From assembly GCA_964492555.1 (NCBI GenBank), contig CAZBKQ010000005.1:55329-119328 (forward strand): a stretch of 64,000 bases of DNA. Direction: 5' to 3'. The notes below the pieces were generated by a model. The model was not told the DNA's origin and did no database searches. It saw only the letters and a program-made list of their open reading frames with translations. Shown in pieces: positions 24,900 to 33,288 of the stretch. Origin of the DNA: GCA-2709075 sp964492555. GTDB lineage: Bacteria > Pseudomonadota > Alphaproteobacteria > MPNO01 > UBA2964. Positions within the stretch are counted from its first letter, which is position 1, and each line of letters opens with the position of its first letter. The position numbers and the translations under genes were made by a program.

Positions 24900-26903
24900 A
24901 TGCAAGATATCGTCCAGCTTGAACTGATCCGTGAATCCCTCGTTGCCGTGGTCAACGAAATGCGGGCCAATATTATCCATTCCTCCTATGCCGCCATTAT
25001 CTATGAAGGGCATGATTTTTCCTGCGCCCTGATGTCGGCGGACGGGCGCCAGATCGCGCAGGGGCTGGCCGATCATCCCATTCATATCTTCGCCGTGCCC
25101 TATTCAACGCGAAAGGTGGTTGAAGCCTTTGGCGACGATATCAACGAGGGCGATCTTTTCCTGCATAACGACCCCTATACCGGCGGCACGCATCTCAATG
25201 ACGTGCTGCTGCTGCAGCCGGTTTTTCATGACGGCAAGCTCGCCATGTTCGCGGCGATGCGCTGTCACTGGAACGATGTCGGCGGTATGACACCGGGCAG
25301 CCTGTCCGGTCGGGTGAAGGAAATCTATCAGGAAGGCATCCGTATCGTGCCGACGCGCATTTGTGAAAAGGGCGTGTTGAATGAAGGGGTGATCGAACTT
25401 CTGTTCAACAATATGCGCGGGCGCGAGGAACGCATGGGCGATTTCAACGCCATGCTGGGGACCGGGCGCAAGGCGGCGGAACATATCGGGCGGCTGTTTA
25501 CGCGCTTTGGCGGGCAACCGCTGCTTGACGGGGTGGAAGAACTTATCGCCCGTTCCGAACGTCAGATGCGTTCCAAGATCGCGGAATGTCCGGATGGCGA
25601 TTATTTCGCCGAGGGCTATGTCGAAAGTGACGGATCAAACCCCGATCCGCTGGTCGTCAGGCTGAAACTGACCGTCAAAGGTGACAGCATTGCCGCCGAT
25701 TTTTCAGGGACATCGGCCCAGACAAACGGGCCGACCAATTGCGGGCCCGCAATGGCGTTCAACGCTGTCGGCACTATCGTGAAGGCGTTTCTCGATCCGC
25801 ACACGCCGATCAATCACGGTTCCTTCAACCCGATTTCGGTCAACGCGCCCGAAGGCAGCTTTATCAACGCGCGTGAGACCGCGCCCTGCGGCGGCATGGC
25901 GGAGGTCAAATTCCTGATCGACTCGGTGGTTGCCTCGGCGATGGGGCAGGTGGTTCCCGAGATGGCGGTCGGCGATCTGAAAGGCGGCGCCAACCATATT
26001 CATATCGCTGGTCCGCGTGCCGATGGCGGGACCTATATTCACTATGAATGGCCGGCCGGCGGTACCGGGGCATCCAAGGGCACCGATGGCAGCAATGCCG
26101 TGCGCAGCTATAACGAAGGCGATTTCAACTCCATACAGTCGGTGGAGACGGTCGAAAAACAATACCCGTTGCGGGTCGAGGCCTGTGAAATCCGCGAAGG
26201 GTCCTGCGGTGATGGCGAGAACCGGGGCGGTTTCGGTTTGCGGCGCGATGTCCGGGTCCTTGACGAAACGGCGATGCTGTCCGTCCTGTCCGAAAAGAAC
26301 GTAATCCCGCCCTATGGCGTGAGCTGCGGCGCGAACGGCGCGGCCAACAGCTTTACCGTCATCCGGGAAGGCGAAACGATCCAGCCCTCCGATGTGCCGG
26401 GCAAGGTTTCCGGCTTTCCCCTTCAAACCGGCGATGTGGTCCGGGAGGAAACGGCCGGCGGCGGCGGGTATGGTGATCCGCTTGAACGCGATCCGGGACT
26501 GGTGCGCGCCGATATCGAACAGGGTTATCTGAGCGCTGAACAGGCGGCGTCGCGCTATGGCGTGATTTTCGATGAAGACGGCGCGTTGAACGAGGACGCG
26601 ACGGCGGAGGCGCGCGCGGCGATCAAGGCGCGTCGTTTGATGCTGATTGCTCAGGTCGGAAACGAAGATACGCTCGACGGCGCGCGGCGGATATTCGTCA
26701 TAGATGAGAGCGATGCCCGGTCATTGGGTGTCGAAGAAGGCGGGCTGGCCGAAATACGCGGTCGGTCCTGCGCGCCGCTGCGCGGCTGGGTCCGGTTGGG
26801 TGGCGCGGCGGGATCATTCGCGGTTGGTCCCGAAGGTGCCCGTCTTGCCGGGATAAATGCCGGTGACACGGTCGAGATCCGCGCCGTCGCGCCGTCGCCG
26901 TAA
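24900..26903 (+). CDS. hyuB: Hydantoinase B / 5-oxoprolinase family subunit
   Basis: A 667-residue HyuB-type subunit. The N-terminal pattern LELIRESLVAVVNEM and FSCALMSADGRQIAQG, then FLHNDPYTGGTHLNDVLLLQPVF near residue 85 and RCHWNDVGGMTPGS near 120 are family hallmarks, and these contain the conserved metal/active-site His and Asp residues. The C-terminus has the glycine-rich GGGGYGDPLERDP. Together with HyuA the family does ATP-dependent cleavage or carboxylation of lactams, ketones or phenols. About 70 C-terminal residues beyond the usual end (from about 600) form an extra small domain. I use ATG 24900; GTG 24891 is possible. Confidence 0.9.
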   Translation: MQDIVQLELIRESLVAVVNEMRANIIHSSYAAIIYEGHDFSCALMSADGRQIAQGLADHPIHIFAVPYSTRKVVEAFGDDINEGDLFLHNDPYTGGTHLNDVLLLQPVFHDGKLAMFAAMRCHWNDVGGMTPGSLSGRVKEIYQEGIRIVPTRICEKGVLNEGVIELLFNNMRGREERMGDFNAMLGTGRKAAEHIGRLFTRFGGQPLLDGVEELIARSERQMRSKIAECPDGDYFAEGYVESDGSNPDPLVVRLKLTVKGDSIAADFSGTSAQTNGPTNCGPAMAFNAVGTIVKAFLDPHTPINHGSFNPISVNAPEGSFINARETAPCGGMAEVKFLIDSVVASAMGQVVPEMAVGDLKGGANHIHIAGPRADGGTYIHYEWPAGGTGASKGTDGSNAVRSYNEGDFNSIQSVETVEKQYPLRVEACEIREGSCGDGENRGGFGLRRDVRVLDETAMLSVLSEKNVIPPYGVSCGANGAANSFTVIREGETIQPSDVPGKVSGFPLQTGDVVREETAGGGGYGDPLERDPGLVRADIEQGYLSAEQAASRYGVIFDEDGALNEDATAEARAAIKARRLMLIAQVGNEDTLDGARRIFVIDESDARSLGVEEGGLAEIRGRSCAPLRGWVRLGGAAGSFAVGPEGARLAGINAGDTVEIRAVAPSP

Positions 26904-26920
26904 GTCAGGGAGTATTAGGC

Positions 26921-28954
26921 GTGTCGGTTAAGGAATTTCTGGTCGGGATCGATGTCGGCGGCACGTTCACCGACATTCTGTGTCTTGAGGTCGGCAGCCA
27001 AAACCTGCTGGAGGCCAAGGTGCCGTCGTTGCCCGGCCGTCAGTGGGAAGGCGTTCTGAACGCACTGGAAGAACTTGGGATCGAGCCGGGTGAAATTCGC
27101 GCCTTTGTTCATGGAACGACGATCGCCACCAACGCGCTGTTGGAGAAGAAAGGCGCGAAAACCGCTCTGGTCACCACGCAAGGGTTCCGCGACACGCTGG
27201 AGATCGGGCGGACGCGCCGGCTGATCGGCGGGTTGTTCGATATCAAGTTTGTCCGCCCCAAACCGTTGGTTGATCGCACGCTGCGTATCGAAGTGCCGGA
27301 GCGGACGGCGGCGGATGGCGAAATTCTGAACGATCTTTCAGGTTTCGATTTCGATGGTCTCGCGGCATCCCTCAAGGAACGCGGGGTGGAGATCGTCGCG
27401 GTGTGTTTCGTCAACGCCTATGCCAATGATGAAACGGAGCGTCGGGCATCGGCCGCTCTGGAAGAACGCCTCGACGTACCGGTTTGCCATTCCGCCGGCG
27501 TTGTCGCGGAGCAGGGCGAGTTTCACCGCTTTTCGACCTGCGTTCTGAATGCCTATCTGACGCCGGTGGTCCGTACCTATCTGGCGACACTGGCGGGTGA
27601 GTTGAAAGGGCGGGGCGTTGATGCGCCCGTCAATATCATGGGCTCCAATGGCGGGGCGATGACGCTGGATCAGGCCGGCGATTTCGCCGTCGGCACCTTC
27701 CTGTCGGGTCCTGTCGGCGGTGCGGGCGGCGCGGTCCGGGTATGCGAAATGGCGGATGTTGAGGATTGCATCACATTCGATATGGGCGGCACCAGCACGG
27801 ATGTCGCGCTGATCCATCAGCGCAGGCCGCGTATTTCGCATGACAATCAGATCGACGCCTATCCGCTGCAGGTACCGCAGCTGGATATTCATACGATTGG
27901 GGCGGGTGGCGGATCGATCGCCTGGGTGCAGGAAGACGGCACGCTGGAAGTCGGGCCGCAAAGCGCCGGCGCTTTGCCCGGTCCCGCCTGTTACGGGCGG
28001 GGCGGTACGGAGCCGACGATATCGGACGCCAATCTGATGCTGGGACGCTTGCCGACAGAACGGACGCTGTCGGGCGGATTGCAACTCGATAAGGCGGCAT
28101 CCGAGGCGGCGTTCAAATCACTATCGGAAAAGCTCCGAGGCGCGGACCCGGTCGGGTTGGCTGACGGGGTCCTGCGTATCGCGGTCGCCAAGATGGCCGG
28201 GGCGGTGCGCGAGGTTTCCGTCCATCGTGGATTCGACCCGCGTGATTTTGCGTTGCTCGGATTTGGCGGCGCCGGACCGATGCATGTGTTTCTGGTGGCG
28301 GAAGAGCTTGCTGTGCCGAAGGTCATTATTCCGCGGTATCCGGGGCATCTATCCGCGCTGGGCCAACTGCTAGCCGATCAGCGGCTGGATTCGGTTCGGG
28401 CCTGGGGCGGCAAACTTGGCGATTTGTCGGAGGCGGATCTGGCGTCGCAGGCTGCGGAGATGCGGGCTGAGGCCTCGTCGATGCTGGTGGAGAACGGTTT
28501 TGACGAGGGTCGGCAAAGCCATGAGTTCACCGCCGATATGCGCTATGCGGGGCAGAGCTATACGCTTTCCGTCCCGTTCGAGGGCGATACGCCGAACTGG
28601 GAATCGCTGCGCGCGCGTTTTGGCGAGCGGCATGAACAGACTTTCGGACATCAGGACGCCGCCAGTGAATGTGAGATTGTCAATGTCAGACTGGTTTCGC
28701 TGGGGCTGGTCGATAAGCCAACGCTGAGTTTCGCGCCCGCCAGCGCTGGCGATCCCGTGATCGAGACCCGCAAGGTCTGGTTCAATGATGGCTGGACGGA
28801 ATGTCCGATTTTCAATCGCGACCTGATGGCGGCCGAAAGTACGATCACCGGACCGGCGATTATCGAGGAAGCCGGGGGCACCTCCATCGTGCCGCCCGGA
28901 TGGAAGGTCTTTGTCCACCCGTCCGGCGCGCTTCTTTGCGATAATCCGCTTTAA
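26921..28954 (+). CDS. hyuA: Hydantoinase A / 5-oxoprolinase family subunit
   Basis: A 677-residue HyuA-type subunit with a GTG start 17 bp after hyuB, preceded by CAGGGAG. It has the ASKHA ATPase phosphate loop GIDVGGTFTDILCLE at residues 7-21, HGTTIATNALLEKKG near 63, GSNGGAM near 243, FDMGGTSTDVALI near 288 and GFGGAGPMH near 448. It supplies ATP-dependent activation of the substrate. The pair without carboxylase-specific extra subunits suggests a hydantoinase/oxoprolinase-type ring opening, but acetone- or acetophenone-type carboxylases use the same subunits. The order B then A is the reverse of the more common HyuA-HyuB. Confidence 0.91.
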   Translation: MSVKEFLVGIDVGGTFTDILCLEVGSQNLLEAKVPSLPGRQWEGVLNALEELGIEPGEIRAFVHGTTIATNALLEKKGAKTALVTTQGFRDTLEIGRTRRLIGGLFDIKFVRPKPLVDRTLRIEVPERTAADGEILNDLSGFDFDGLAASLKERGVEIVAVCFVNAYANDETERRASAALEERLDVPVCHSAGVVAEQGEFHRFSTCVLNAYLTPVVRTYLATLAGELKGRGVDAPVNIMGSNGGAMTLDQAGDFAVGTFLSGPVGGAGGAVRVCEMADVEDCITFDMGGTSTDVALIHQRRPRISHDNQIDAYPLQVPQLDIHTIGAGGGSIAWVQEDGTLEVGPQSAGALPGPACYGRGGTEPTISDANLMLGRLPTERTLSGGLQLDKAASEAAFKSLSEKLRGADPVGLADGVLRIAVAKMAGAVREVSVHRGFDPRDFALLGFGGAGPMHVFLVAEELAVPKVIIPRYPGHLSALGQLLADQRLDSVRAWGGKLGDLSEADLASQAAEMRAEASSMLVENGFDEGRQSHEFTADMRYAGQSYTLSVPFEGDTPNWESLRARFGERHEQTFGHQDAASECEIVNVRLVSLGLVDKPTLSFAPASAGDPVIETRKVWFNDGWTECPIFNRDLMAAESTITGPAIIEEAGGTSIVPPGWKVFVHPSGALLCDNPL

Positions 28955-29028
28955 AGCGTCTACCTCCTTGTGCGCGGTTTCATTGACGTTTAGTTTTCCG
29001 CCCACTGATTTTCGGGAGTACCCAAACC

Positions 29029-30318
29029 ATGTCTGTGCCGACAACCCATGATGAATGGTATGACCTTGCGGGCCGCGTTTTGCCGGGCGCGGGACTTGGC
29101 GGTTATTCGCTTGCCGATGAGGTGCGGTTTGTCATTGAACGGGGCGCGGGCTCTAGGATTTTCGACGTTCGCGGGCGCGAATATATCGATTATGTCGGGG
29201 GCGCGGGCGCGCTGATCCTCGGGCACGCCTTTCCAAGCGTGGTCGACGCGGTACAGGAACAATCCGCGAAGGGCATTCATTTTTTCGGCACGCTGAATGA
29301 GCAATGCATCCTGCTGGCCGAAGAGTTGGTCGATGCCATTCCCTGCGCGGAAAAGATCGCCTATTGCACGACGGGGTCGGAAGCGACGTTTTATGCCATG
29401 CGCATCGCGCGGGCCTATTCCGGCAAGAACAAGATTCTGAAGCTGGAAGGTGGCTATCACGGCAATCACGATTATTCGTGCTTTTCGGTGACGCCCTCGG
29501 GGCTCTCGAACTATCCGGCTGGACAGCCCGATACCGCCGGGGTCCCGTCGGTCCTGAACGATACCGTACTGATCGGGCCCTATAACGACCTGAGTACCAT
29601 CCGGTCGATTGTTGAGGCGAAGAAGGACGATCTGGCGGGGATTATTCTGGAGCCGGTCCAGCGGATCATCTTTCCCGAGGACGGCTTTCTGGAAGGGCTG
29701 CGCGCGCTATGCGATGAATTCGGCATCCTGCTGATTTTCGATGAGGTGGTCACCGGGTTCCGCCTGGCTTATGGCGGGGCACAGGAATATTTCGGGGTGC
29801 TGCCGGATCTTGCGGCTTACGGAAAGATCGTCGGCGGCGGCGGGCCGGTCGGCTGTGTCGCGGGCAAGGATTCCGTGATGGAACAATGCAATCCCGTCAA
29901 TCGCGGCAAACCGACCTATGCCTATATAAACGGGACGCTGCACGGCAATCCCGTGGGGTGCGCCGCGGGCCGGGCGACATTGGCGGAACTTCGCAAGCCG
30001 GGCTTTTACGAGAATCTGCATGGTCATGCGGCGAAGACCCAGTCCGCCTGTCAGGAAGTATTGGATCGCAAGGGGGTGCCGGCGCTGGTGATCGGCAAGG
30101 GCTCACTCTGGCAGATCGTTTTCATGGAAAATGATCCGCATGATTTCAGCGATTTTATTAAAGCCGATATGGCGCGCAGCCGCGCCTTCGACATGCTCCA
30201 GATGCATGAAGGGCTGTATGTGCTGCCCAACGTCCGGCGGTTTGTGTCGGGCGTCCATACGGAAGACGATTTGAACCGGACTGTCGAGGCGCTGGAACGC
30301 GCCTGCGATGCGATGTGA
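29029..30318 (+). CDS. Class III PLP aminotransferase, GSAM-like
   Basis: A 429-residue fold-type I PLP enzyme of the class III aminotransferase family, nearest in layout to glutamate-1-semialdehyde 2,1-aminomutase. CTTGSEATFYAMRIARA near residue 120 binds phosphate; D238 in IFDEVVTGFR contacts the pyridine nitrogen; K266 in AAYGKIVGGG is the Schiff-base lysine. Location behind hyuBA points to a catabolic aminotransferase or aminomutase rather than to haem synthesis, and a true HemL would be expected with a different neighbourhood. Its TGA overlaps the GTG start of the next gene. The substrate is unknown. Confidence 0.88.
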   Translation: MSVPTTHDEWYDLAGRVLPGAGLGGYSLADEVRFVIERGAGSRIFDVRGREYIDYVGGAGALILGHAFPSVVDAVQEQSAKGIHFFGTLNEQCILLAEELVDAIPCAEKIAYCTTGSEATFYAMRIARAYSGKNKILKLEGGYHGNHDYSCFSVTPSGLSNYPAGQPDTAGVPSVLNDTVLIGPYNDLSTIRSIVEAKKDDLAGIILEPVQRIIFPEDGFLEGLRALCDEFGILLIFDEVVTGFRLAYGGAQEYFGVLPDLAAYGKIVGGGGPVGCVAGKDSVMEQCNPVNRGKPTYAYINGTLHGNPVGCAAGRATLAELRKPGFYENLHGHAAKTQSACQEVLDRKGVPALVIGKGSLWQIVFMENDPHDFSDFIKADMARSRAFDMLQMHEGLYVLPNVRRFVSGVHTEDDLNRTVEALERACDAM

Positions 30319-31010
30319 GAAGGTTGGCAGGGACTAACGATATCAAGGGACGCGCGATCCTGTTTTCGGAGATGACCCCGCCCGACGGGCGGGAGGACGA
30401 CTTCAACGACTGGTATGACGGGCACCATTCGCCAAGCCACGTACAAGGCGTGCCCGGCTTTATCAGCGCGATGCGCTACAAGGCGGATGCGGGTCCGCAC
30501 TATCTGGCGGTCTATGAATTAACCGGGCCGGAAGCGCTGGAACATGAGGAATATAAAAAGCGCAAGCTGACCCCGGACGACCCGACATACAAGATGCTTC
30601 AAAGTGTTTCGGGTTTTACGCGCTATATCGCCAGGGAGCATTATTTTCGGGAACAGGACGGGGTCGCGGAGGAACCGCTGGACGCGGAAATCATTTTCTG
30701 TGCGTTTTTCACCATTCCCGATGAGCGCGCGCCTGAATTCGCCAAATGGTTCGATGAAGAACATGCGGCCATGCTGCAAGAGAATCCCGACTGGCTTCTG
30801 AGCCGGCGGATGGAAATCGTTCAATACGACCCCGAACCCTATACAGACATGGTGCTGCATTATCTGCGCAACGAAGGGGCGCTGGAAGCGGCGGAACGCG
30901 CTACCGCACGCGAAACCGAATGGTCCCGGAAACTGCGCGCGGAGCCCTGGTTCGATCCGCATTTCGTTACATACCGCCGCCGGCGGGACCGGTTTTTGAA
31001 ATCGGGCTAA
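30315..31010 (+). CDS. Duplicated dimeric alpha/beta-barrel protein, copy 1
   Basis: A 231-residue soluble protein of unknown function. It contains two similar halves: DDFNDWYDGHHSP near residue 28 and PEFAKWFDEEHAA near 138, each followed by a beta strand and a GF or DW turn. This motif is typical of small ferredoxin-like dimeric alpha/beta-barrel domains such as EthD and related families. The paralog at 32417 shows the same two motifs. The GTG start overlaps the upstream TGA (GTGA), so translation is coupled with the aminotransferase. A role in isomerisation, cyclisation or ligand sequestration would suit the fold, but none is shown. Confidence 0.78.
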   Translation: MRRLAGTNDIKGRAILFSEMTPPDGREDDFNDWYDGHHSPSHVQGVPGFISAMRYKADAGPHYLAVYELTGPEALEHEEYKKRKLTPDDPTYKMLQSVSGFTRYIAREHYFREQDGVAEEPLDAEIIFCAFFTIPDERAPEFAKWFDEEHAAMLQENPDWLLSRRMEIVQYDPEPYTDMVLHYLRNEGALEAAERATARETEWSRKLRAEPWFDPHFVTYRRRRDRFLKSG

Positions 31011-31031
31011 TTCCAGCTTGAGGAGAGAATA

Positions 31032-31436
31032 ATGGCGATCTCAAACAGGGAGACCTATGAAAAGGGTCTGAAAATCCGGACCGAGGTTCTGGGCGAGGAA
31101 TATGTCGAACCTAATATCAAACGCGGTCAGGAAGACGATTTTCACGGCGCCATTCAGGACGCGGTCACCGAATATTGCTGGGGCATGGGTTGGGGCCGCG
31201 AAGGCGTGCTCGACCGTAAAACGCGTTCGATGCTGACACTCGCCATGCTGACCGCATTGGGCAAGCCGGCCGAGCTGAAGGCCCATACGAGGGGTGCGCT
31301 GCGCAACGGAGCGACGGCGGAGGAAATCCGCGAATTGCTGATCCATGCCACCGTCTATTGCGGCATACCGGCAGGCGTCGATGCGTTCCGCAATGCCAAG
31401 GAAGCGATCGACGCCTGGGACGCGGAGAACAAATAA
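31032..31436 (+). CDS. Carboxymuconolactone decarboxylase family protein
   Basis: A 134-residue all-helical protein of the CMD/AhpD family, near PcaC in length and pattern: DRKTRSMLTLAMLTALGK at about 57-74, AHTRGALRNGAT near 82 with the catalytic-type His, and LLIHATVYCGIPAGVDAFRNAKE near the C-terminus. There is no CxxC, so an AhpD-type peroxidase role is unlikely. PcaC decarboxylates 4-carboxymuconolactone in the beta-ketoadipate pathway, but no other pca genes are in the window; many such proteins work in other pathways. It follows the duplicated-domain gene by 21 bp with a GAGGAGA Shine-Dalgarno and is the last gene of this run. Confidence 0.88.
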   Translation: MAISNRETYEKGLKIRTEVLGEEYVEPNIKRGQEDDFHGAIQDAVTEYCWGMGWGREGVLDRKTRSMLTLAMLTALGKPAELKAHTRGALRNGATAEEIRELLIHATVYCGIPAGVDAFRNAKEAIDAWDAENK

Positions 31437-31448
31437 CGCCGCGGGCGG

Positions 31449-32300
31449 TTACTGGACGCGGCGGAGCTTGGACGTCCCGGAACCCATGCGATCGATCTTG
31501 GCGTTCGCACGAAGCCGCTGCAGAATTTTCTCATAGGCTTCGGTGATCAGCTTTTCCCTGATCTCCGGCGCGACTTCCTCGTAGGGGCGGGCGCCGGCCA
31601 GCCGCCTGTCTTCAAGCTTGATCACATGCCAGCCGAACTGGGTCTGTACCGGTTGGTCTGTAATCTGTCCCTTTTGCAGGGCGAAGGCCGCTTTTGAAAA
31701 GGGCGGCACCATCTGTTCAGCGGTGAAAAAACCCAGATCGCCACCATTCTTGCCGCTCGGCCCGGTGGACCGTTCCTTGGCCAGTTTTATGAAATCCGCG
31801 CCGCCTTTCAGCGCGGCAATAATCGTGTCCGCTTCCGCCTTGGTTTTTACCAGAATATGGCGGGCGTTGATTTCCTCGCGTTTTTTCTCAAGCGCGATGG
31901 ACTTGTTGTATGCCTCGCGGACCTTGCTGTCATTCGCGGCCTTGTCCAGCTCCTGCTCAAGATAAAACTCATTCAGAATTTTTACCTGTTCATAGGCAAG
32001 GCGCTGCATTACGTCCGGCCGGTTATGCATGCCGGTTTTGCGGGCTTCCTGGGCGATCATTTTCTGATCTACCAGCCGGTCCAGAATTTGCGGCTGAACC
32101 TGCTCGATCGGGATCTGTTTCATTTGCGGCGGCAGGGCCTGATAAAACAGATCGACATCGGCCTGGGTGATTTCATCACCATTTACGGTGGCGAGAACAG
32201 GCGCTTTTGCGCCGGAAGGCGCCGGGGCCTGGGCAAATGCCGGTGTCGTCAGGGTGGCCACCGTCACGGTTACGGCTGCCAGAAGGGCGAAGGACTGCAT
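31449..32300 (-). CDS. Periplasmic parvulin-type peptidyl-prolyl isomerase
   Basis: A 283-residue exported chaperone/foldase. The N-terminal signal peptide ends at TTPAFA near residue 22. A SurA/PrsA-like helical N-terminal domain follows, then a parvulin domain near residues 145-240 with ARHILVKTKAEA, GGDLGFF and QFGWHVIKL, all typical. It catalyses cis-trans isomerisation of prolyl bonds during periplasmic or outer-membrane protein folding. The ATG at 32300 has AAGGAAAT eight bases upstream, so a frame opening at 32384 is rejected. It is convergent with the CMD-family gene, 12 bp apart. Confidence 0.93.
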   Translation of the reverse strand: MQSFALLAAVTVTVATLTTPAFAQAPAPSGAKAPVLATVNGDEITQADVDLFYQALPPQMKQIPIEQVQPQILDRLVDQKMIAQEARKTGMHNRPDVMQRLAYEQVKILNEFYLEQELDKAANDSKVREAYNKSIALEKKREEINARHILVKTKAEADTIIAALKGGADFIKLAKERSTGPSGKNGGDLGFFTAEQMVPPFSKAAFALQKGQITDQPVQTQFGWHVIKLEDRRLAGARPYEEVAPEIREKLITEAYEKILQRLRANAKIDRMGSGTSKLRRVQ

Positions 32301-32416
32301 ATTGATTTCCTTAAACTGGTTATGGATTGGCGGGGAGTGTCGCAGAGTGATCCGTTGAATCCAACAAAATTGGCGTATCTTCAACAGATCGTGTAGCGGA
32401 TCGCCTGAGGCAAATA

Positions 32417-33130
32417 TTATTTTTTTACCGAAAAGGTCCGATCGCCGAAACGGTCATACAGGCTCATGCTGGGTCGAAACCAGGGTTCTTCTGATAGAGA
32501 GCGATAGGTATCGGAATCCCGGGCATCGTCGCGCTGGGTCGAGTGGAGCGCGTCCTCATCCGCGACATATTGCAAGGTCATATGTGACCAGGGAGACGGG
32601 TCGAAATCCTCGACCAGAAACCGCCTCACCATGTGCCAGCCTGGAGTCCTTAAAATGGCGGGGATGTGCTCTTCATCGTACCAGCGGTTGAAATCGGCTT
32701 CACGCTCATCCGGGACGCTGAAAAATATGGCGCGCAGGATCGACGCTTCCATGGCGGCCTCTTCCGTTATGCCGTCCGCCAGCGCGGTGCTGATCTCATT
32801 CGCGGTATAGCGCTCATATTCCAGGGTATTGGACAGCATCCATGCCGATTGCGCGTTCGGCTGGGACCGGATTTTCTGATAGGCCTCGCTCTCCATCCGG
32901 TCCAGCGTGTCGATTTCAAACAGCCCCAGATAAACCGGCCTGTCGGGATCCCGGTAACGCTGAGCGCTGACGAAGCCCTCACATCCCAGACGCACCGGGA
33001 TCTGATGGTTTTCGTACCAATGGTTGAAATCGTCTTCCCAGTCGGGGTCAGGCGAAAGGATAGAAAATAGAACGCTGGCGCCTCGCAACGCCCTGCTCCC
33101 TGAAATTGTTATAGATCGTTTGTCTACCAT
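32417..33130 (-). CDS. Duplicated dimeric alpha/beta-barrel protein, copy 2
   Basis: A 237-residue paralog of the protein at 30315. It has the same two internal motifs, DDFNHWYENHQIP near residue 36 and ADFNRWYDEEHIP near 147, and the same C-terminal EEPWFRPSMSLYDR (compare AEPWFDPHFVTYRR in copy 1). Overall identity to copy 1 looks modest, so the duplication is old. It is transcribed alone on the minus strand, divergent from the ring-hydroxylating dioxygenase with 158 bp between. Function unknown; being placed on each side of the same catabolic block suggests that the two copies serve different substrates or steps. Confidence 0.78.
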   Translation of the reverse strand: MVDKRSITISGSRALRGASVLFSILSPDPDWEDDFNHWYENHQIPVRLGCEGFVSAQRYRDPDRPVYLGLFEIDTLDRMESEAYQKIRSQPNAQSAWMLSNTLEYERYTANEISTALADGITEEAAMEASILRAIFFSVPDEREADFNRWYDEEHIPAILRTPGWHMVRRFLVEDFDPSPWSHMTLQYVADEDALHSTQRDDARDSDTYRSLSEEPWFRPSMSLYDRFGDRTFSVKK

Positions 33131-33249
33131 AAGCAGGATGCCTTAAATCCCGATTAAATTAAAGGGGCGGATTGATCCGAATGTAGGCCGGTCGCAAAAT
33201 TGCAGCCGCGGCGGAAGCTGTGTATTTATTAGGTATTCACTATTGGTTT

Positions 33250-33283
33250 TCTCCGCCGGTAATTTTTGGCGGCGGAGAGGAGG
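33250..33283 (+). promoter_or_regulatory. Hairpin abutting the dioxygenase ribosome-binding site
   Basis: TCTCCGCCG at 33250-33258 is the exact reverse complement of CGGCGGAGA at 33270-33278, with an 11-nt AT-rich loop. The Shine-Dalgarno AGGAGG occupies 33278-33283, and G-U pairs could extend the stem into it; the ATG is at 33289. The mRNA leader could thus control access to this site. Confidence 0.55.
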
Positions 33284-33288
33284 AATTC

